NCBI RefSeq assembly: GCF_020162115.1
Contig: NZ_CP083911.1
Span: 1,798,001 to 1,862,000, forward strand
Length of the DNA: 64,000 nt
Reading direction: 5' to 3'
Source: Tepidimonas taiwanensis
GTDB taxonomy: Bacteria > Pseudomonadota > Gammaproteobacteria > Burkholderiales > Burkholderiaceae_C
Under the pieces are notes generated by a model. It had not been told where the DNA came from, searched no databases, and saw only the letters and a list, made by a program, of their open reading frames with translations. This document shows, in pieces, positions 60,948 through 64,000 of this stretch (positions are counted from its first letter, which is position 1; each line of letters opens with the position of its first letter). Made by a program: the position numbers and the translations under genes.

Positions 60948-62649
60948 TACTGCCCCGAACGCCGCGGGCGCCTCCATCTTCGCGCCCTCGTGGTACGCCC
61001 CGCTGCAGGCCGACGCCGACCCCGGCGGCGGCCTCCCCGAAGACGACCCCTTGTCGCCGCGCCTGTGGCGCAACCTGATGGCGGCGCGGGTGTTCGTCGC
61101 GGGCGCACTGTTGGCGCTCTTGACCACGGTCTGGTGGCGCGGCGGGGCACCGGTCTGGGTGCCGGTGGTGGTGGCGGTGTGGCTGGGGCTCGCCGCCGTC
61201 ACGCTGGCCCTGCCGCGCCCGCGTGCGCCCGGCCATGCCGCGGCGCCGCAGTGGCTGCTGACCGTCTGGGCCGACCTCGCCGCGTTCGCCGCGCTGCAGC
61301 TCATCGCGCCCAGCGGCCTCAACGTCACGCCCCTGCTCGTCTGGCCCGTGCTGCTGGCCGCGGTCGCCGGGTCGCGCCTGCTCGCGCTGGGCAGCGCCGC
61401 GGCCGGCTCGCTCGTGCTGCTCGGCGCGGCGTGGCTGGACGCGCGCGGCGTGGCCGACACCGCCGCCTGGGTCCAGGCCGCGCTGGGCGGCAGCGGGCTG
61501 TTCCTCATCGCGCTGCTGGCCAACCACCTGGCGGCGCGCCTGGTGGGCGAGCACGCCGCGGCGCTGCGCCACCAGCGCATGGCGCGCCTGCACGCCCGCA
61601 TCAACCGCCACATCGCCGGCGGCCTGACGGAGGGCATCGTCGTCACCGACGCGCGCGCGGCCCTCTGGTGGGCCAACCCGGCAGCGGCGCGCATCCTCGG
61701 CGTGCCGGACGACGCCGCCCCAAACCCAGGAACGCCGACGGCGCTGCGCCACACCCCCGGCTGGCCCGTGCTCGCCGGGTGGGTGCGTGGCGCGCTGGCC
61801 ACCGCCGACGATGATGACGACACCGCGCCGCACACCCAGGACCTGACGCTGCCCCTGCCCGGCGGCGGGCAACGCCGGGTCCGGCTGCGCATCCACCCGG
61901 TCGCCACACACGGTCGGCTCGGCGCGGCCGTGGTCTTTCTGGACGACCTGCAGGTGCTGGAGCAGCGCCTGCACACCGAGCGGCTCGCGGCGATGGGGCG
62001 CGTCTCGGCCGCCGTGGCGCACGAAATCCGCAATCCGCTGGCCGCGATCGCCCAGGCGAGTGCCCTGCTGCTCGAAGACGACGCGCCCCCGGCCCAGCGG
62101 CAGCTGCTCACCCTCATCGAGCAAAACGCGCGGCGCATCGACCGCACGGTCAACGACGTGCTCGAAGCCGCCCACGCCCCAGCGCCGGACACGGTGTCCC
62201 CCGCCATCGCGCTCGATGCGACGGTGGACGCGGTCCTTGCCGACTGGCTGCGCCAACGCCCACAGGGCGAGCGGCTGCTGCGCCGCGCCGGGGCGCCGGA
62301 TGCCCGCATTGCCTTCGACCCGGAACACCTGCGCCGCGTGCTCGTCAACCTGCTGGACAACGCCGACCGCCACGCCAGCGCCGCGCCGGCCAGCCTGCGC
62401 GTGGAAACCACGCGGGACGGCGCCCACGTCCGCCTCACCGTCTGGAACGACGGGCCCGAAATCCCCGCCGCCGTGCGCGCGCACCTGTTCGAGCCCTTCG
62501 CCACGTCCCAGAGCCGCTCCAGCGGCCTGGGCCTGTACCTGTCGCGCGAACTGTGCCAGCGCTATCATGCGACGTTGACGTACGCACGCGCGCAGCGCGA
62601 CGGGCGCTGGGGGCATGCGTTCGAGGTCACCTGCCCGCGGTCGTCGTGA
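60919..62649 (+). CDS. pilS: Sensor histidine kinase PilS
   Basis: 576 residues. About six hydrophobic segments in residues 45-215, a PAS domain (ITEGIVVTDARAALWWANPAAARILG-like, residues ~235-330), the HisKA phospho-acceptor H368 in VAHEIRNPLAAIAQASALL, and an HATPase domain with RVLVNLLDNADRHA and SSGLGLYLSREL. PilS-PilR controls pilA transcription through sigma-54. Normally pilR follows at once; here its start is 1.3 kb downstream, beyond two MNT-HEPN modules. The last 99 nt include a segment (62551-62627) that is duplicated at 63390-63466. Confidence 0.93.
   Translation: MNTAASPKADTAPNAAGASIFAPSWYAPLQADADPGGGLPEDDPLSPRLWRNLMAARVFVAGALLALLTTVWWRGGAPVWVPVVVAVWLGLAAVTLALPRPRAPGHAAAPQWLLTVWADLAAFAALQLIAPSGLNVTPLLVWPVLLAAVAGSRLLALGSAAAGSLVLLGAAWLDARGVADTAAWVQAALGGSGLFLIALLANHLAARLVGEHAAALRHQRMARLHARINRHIAGGLTEGIVVTDARAALWWANPAAARILGVPDDAAPNPGTPTALRHTPGWPVLAGWVRGALATADDDDDTAPHTQDLTLPLPGGGQRRVRLRIHPVATHGRLGAAVVFLDDLQVLEQRLHTERLAAMGRVSAAVAHEIRNPLAAIAQASALLLEDDAPPAQRQLLTLIEQNARRIDRTVNDVLEAAHAPAPDTVSPAIALDATVDAVLADWLRQRPQGERLLRRAGAPDARIAFDPEHLRRVLVNLLDNADRHASAAPASLRVETTRDGAHVRLTVWNDGPEIPAAVRAHLFEPFATSQSRSSGLGLYLSRELCQRYHATLTYARAQRDGRWGHAFEVTCPRSS
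62551..62627 (+). repeat. Direct repeat A: pilS 3' end segment
   Basis: 77 bp inside the pilS coding region, matching 63390-63466 with 4 mismatches, 839 bp apart. The region between the copies holds a complete MNT-HEPN module. Confidence 0.92.
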
Positions 62650-62692
62650 TTCTGCGCCACCCCACGCCGCGTACGCCATCAGGAAAGCCGTC

Positions 62693-62977
62693 ATGGATCC
62701 GATCGTCGAACGCCAACGCGAAGCGCTGCGAGCCCTCGCGCAGCGCCACGGGGTGCGCTCCCTCAAGCTCTTCGGTTCGATGGCCCGAGGTGACGCCACC
62801 AGCGACAGCGACGTCGACCTGCTCATCGACCCCCTGCCCGGTACGTCCGCGCTGGCCATCGGCGCGTTTTTGATGGAGACGCAGGAGCTTCTTGGCCGCA
62901 AAGTCGATGTGGTCTCCGTACGCGCCCTGCATCCGCTGTTGCGTGAACGCATCCTACAGGAGGCGATCCCCCTGTAG
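62693..62977 (+). CDS. MNT-domain nucleotidyltransferase (MntA-like antitoxin)
   Basis: 94 residues. LKLFGSMARGDATSDSDVDLLID has the G28-S29 and D40-x-D42 MNT motif, with a third acidic residue in KVDVVSV. Followed 22 bp later by a DUF86-type HEPN gene: the MntA-HepT gene order. In characterised type VII systems the MNT protein AMPylates the HEPN toxin. Sits 43 bp after the pilS stop. Confidence 0.9.
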   Translation: MDPIVERQREALRALAQRHGVRSLKLFGSMARGDATSDSDVDLLIDPLPGTSALAIGAFLMETQELLGRKVDVVSVRALHPLLRERILQEAIPL

Positions 62978-62999
62978 CGGGGGATCGGAAAGCCACCCG

Positions 63000-63353
63000 A
63001 TGAAACCAACACGCGAGGCGGATCTCGTTTACGTCATGCACATGCTGGAGTGCATCGACCGGATCACCGATTACACGGCCGACGGCGAAAGCGCTTTTCG
63101 CGCCTCCCGCCTGATACAGGACGCCGTCATCCGCAACCTGCAAATCATGGCGGAGTCGAGCCAGCGCGTGTCGGAAACCTCGCGACTGTGCGCACCGGAG
63201 ATCCCCTGGAAAGCGATTTCCGGCTTCCGCAATGTCCTGGTCCACGACTACCTCTCGCTGGACATCGACCTCATCTGGCCCGTGGTGGCGCGCGACCTCC
63301 CCGCACTGCGCGCGGGACTCGAGCGGCTGCGTGATCGGCTGAGAACAGCCTGA
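63000..63353 (+). CDS. HEPN-domain (DUF86/HepT-like) RNase toxin candidate
   Basis: 117 residues of the DUF86 family: N-terminal ADLVYVMHMLECIDRITDY, and the RX4HXY motif R77-NVLV-H82-D-Y84 in FRNVLVHDYLSLD. In HepT this site cleaves RNA and Tyr is the AMPylation target of MntA. Its partner MNT gene is directly upstream. The gene interrupts pilS-pilR continuity. Full length for the family. Confidence 0.9.
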   Translation: MKPTREADLVYVMHMLECIDRITDYTADGESAFRASRLIQDAVIRNLQIMAESSQRVSETSRLCAPEIPWKAISGFRNVLVHDYLSLDIDLIWPVVARDLPALRAGLERLRDRLRTA

Positions 63354-63389
63354 TGGCAGGTAAGCGATGACAACGGCTAAGCGCACGGG

Positions 63390-63466
63390 CTGTGCCAGCG
63401 CTATCATGCGTCGCTGACGTACACACGCGCGCAGCGCGACGGGCGCTGGGGGCACGCGTTCGAGGT
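63390..63466 (+). repeat. Direct repeat B: duplicated pilS 3' end segment
   Basis: 77 bp, 73 identical to 62551-62627 (two amino-acid changes and two silent ones if read in the pilS frame). It is a stranded fragment with no start codon and lies 37 bp after the HEPN gene, 63 bp before a second MNT gene. The spacing to the MNT start (62 nt) is nearly the same as that from copy A (65 nt). Confidence 0.92.
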
Positions 63467-63528
63467 AAGAGCGCTCAGCTGTTGACCGCCCGATGTTGGG
63501 TGCCGTGTTGCGATACGAGGTCGAGTCG

Positions 63529-63822
63529 ATGGATCGGGACGACATCCTGGACACCCTGCGCCGCCAGCGCGCGTTGCTGGCCGAACGCTTTGGCGTGCGC
63601 GCCATCGCCTTATTCGGCAGCCAGGCGCGCGGCGACGCCACGCCATCGTCTGACATCGACCTGCTGGTCGAACTGGACCCCGCGCACCGCACACTGCGCA
63701 ACTATTTTCAGTTGCGTGACCACCTCCAACAGGCACTCGGGTCACCCGTCGACATGAGCACCCCCGACGCCCTCAAGCCAGCCATCCGACACCGCGTGCA
63801 GTCAGAGGCGATCTATGCGTGA
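63529..63822 (+). CDS. MNT-domain nucleotidyltransferase, second copy at the pilS 3' end
   Basis: 97 residues. IALFGSQARGDATPSSDIDLLVELD carries G30-S31 and D42-x-D44. Only roughly a third identical by eye to the MNT at 62693, so it is not a recent tandem copy. The stop overlaps the remnant of a HEPN partner (ATG at 63815), meaning the antitoxin-like gene persists while its toxin gene is broken. Confidence 0.88.
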   Translation: MDRDDILDTLRRQRALLAERFGVRAIALFGSQARGDATPSSDIDLLVELDPAHRTLRNYFQLRDHLQQALGSPVDMSTPDALKPAIRHRVQSEAIYA

Positions 63823-63921
63823 GCGCGCGAACTTCGCGATTTCTGGCACACCATACACGCCGAAATCCCTCCGCTGCTGGCGGCTGTCGAAGCGCTGCGT
63901 GCAGCAGTGGGGGATACGTAA
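63815..63921 (+). pseudogene. Decayed HEPN (HepT-like) gene, internally deleted
   Basis: The ATG-CGT-GAG start overlaps the MNT stop, as in intact MNT-HEPN pairs, but after a few codons the sequence switches frame to a C-terminal HEPN-like tail, ELRDFWHTIHAEIPPLLAA and following residues, ending at TAA 63919. The tail aligns with the end of the HEPN at 63000 (DLIWPVVARDLPALRA). About 75 residues including the RX4HXY region are gone, so no toxin can be made. Confidence 0.8.
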
Positions 63922-63933
63922 TGCAGCCACCTG

Positions 63934-64000
63934 ATGACCTCCCCGCCCCCACCGCTGCTCATCGTCGAGGACGAACCCGACCTGCGCCAGCTCTACACGC
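63934..64000 (+). CDS. pilR: Sigma-54-dependent response regulator PilR (5' end only)
   Basis: Only 22 codons are in the window: MTSPPPPLLIVEDEPDLRQLY and onward. LIVEDEPDLRQLY is a receiver-domain start (acidic pair ED). Its position downstream of pilS gives the identification as PilR. The ATG at 63934 is 12 nt after the HEPN remnant's stop; an ATG at 63921 is out of frame. AAA+ and DNA-binding domains lie beyond the window. Confidence 0.85.
   Translation, partial: MTSPPPPLLIVEDEPDLRQLYT

Overview
The window is a 64 kb stretch of GC-rich, gene-dense chromosome from a betaproteobacterium, most likely order Burkholderiales. This rests on gene content and order: the ctaC-ctaD-ctaG-ctaE plus surf1-ctaA-ctaB-sco oxidase block, the ffh-ccsA-like-PP0621-pilS-pilR order, a RibBX-type RibBA, and DUF1841, DUF2244, DUF2909 and DUF2970 family proteins. 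A Tepidimonas-like thermophilic member would fit, but that is inference from memory of such genomes, not shown by the sequence.

Region by region. 0-6 kb: end of valS, tusA, cysM, a tRNA-Leu(CAA), an SDR-type reductase and a ferredoxin-reductase fusion. 5.9-15.3 kb: a complete aa3-type cytochrome c oxidase factory (subunits I, II with a fused cytochrome c domain, III; Cu chaperones CtaG, Sco and a Sco-like protein; SURF1; heme O/A synthases; a 37-residue assembly peptide). An FNR-type box sits at its promoter and a perfect FNR-type box lies upstream of the neighbouring DUF2244 gene. 15.4-22.8 kb: housekeeping genes (BioC-like methyltransferase, comF, trmL, maoC, lytic transglycosylase, glyA, nrdR). 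22.7-32.1 kb: a type IV pilus minor-pilin locus (fimT-pilV-pilW-pilX-pilY1-pilE) divergent from an extra pseudopilin and a FimS/AlgZ-type sensor kinase. An IS5-family element sits between pilX and pilY1 and supplies the pilX stop codon. 32.1-37.6 kb: ribE-ribBA-ribH-nusB, then ybgC-tolQ-tolR-tolA. 37.6-51.9 kb: HtrA-like protease, PsiE-like protein, dnaE, flavodoxin, a pirin/LysR divergent pair, FAD oxidoreductase, gluQ, trmB-ribD-pseudouridine synthase-acyltransferase. 51.9-64 kb: alaS, nitronate monooxygenase, folA, CbiM-like permease, ffh, ccsA-like gene, pilS and the start of pilR, interspersed with MNT-HEPN toxin-antitoxin-like modules.

The signals that the ordinary gene catalogue does not explain are of four kinds. 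(1) A ~98-bp dispersed intergenic repeat with three copies (2091-2188, 5728-5824, 19237-19334). All three lie just downstream of a gene and in that gene's orientation, with nested complementary arms suggesting a structured RNA. (2) Three complete MNT-HEPN modules and one decayed one in 12 kb, each placed at the 3' end of another gene. Two of them separate pilS from pilR and are bordered by a 77-bp duplicate of the pilS 3' end. (3) A readable IS insertion history in the pilus operon. (4) FNR-type boxes flanking DUF2244 next to the oxidase operon.

No rRNA, CRISPR array, prophage or replication origin was seen. Start codons were chosen by hand from Shine-Dalgarno spacing and family length. Residue and domain positions are approximate, and no database search was possible.
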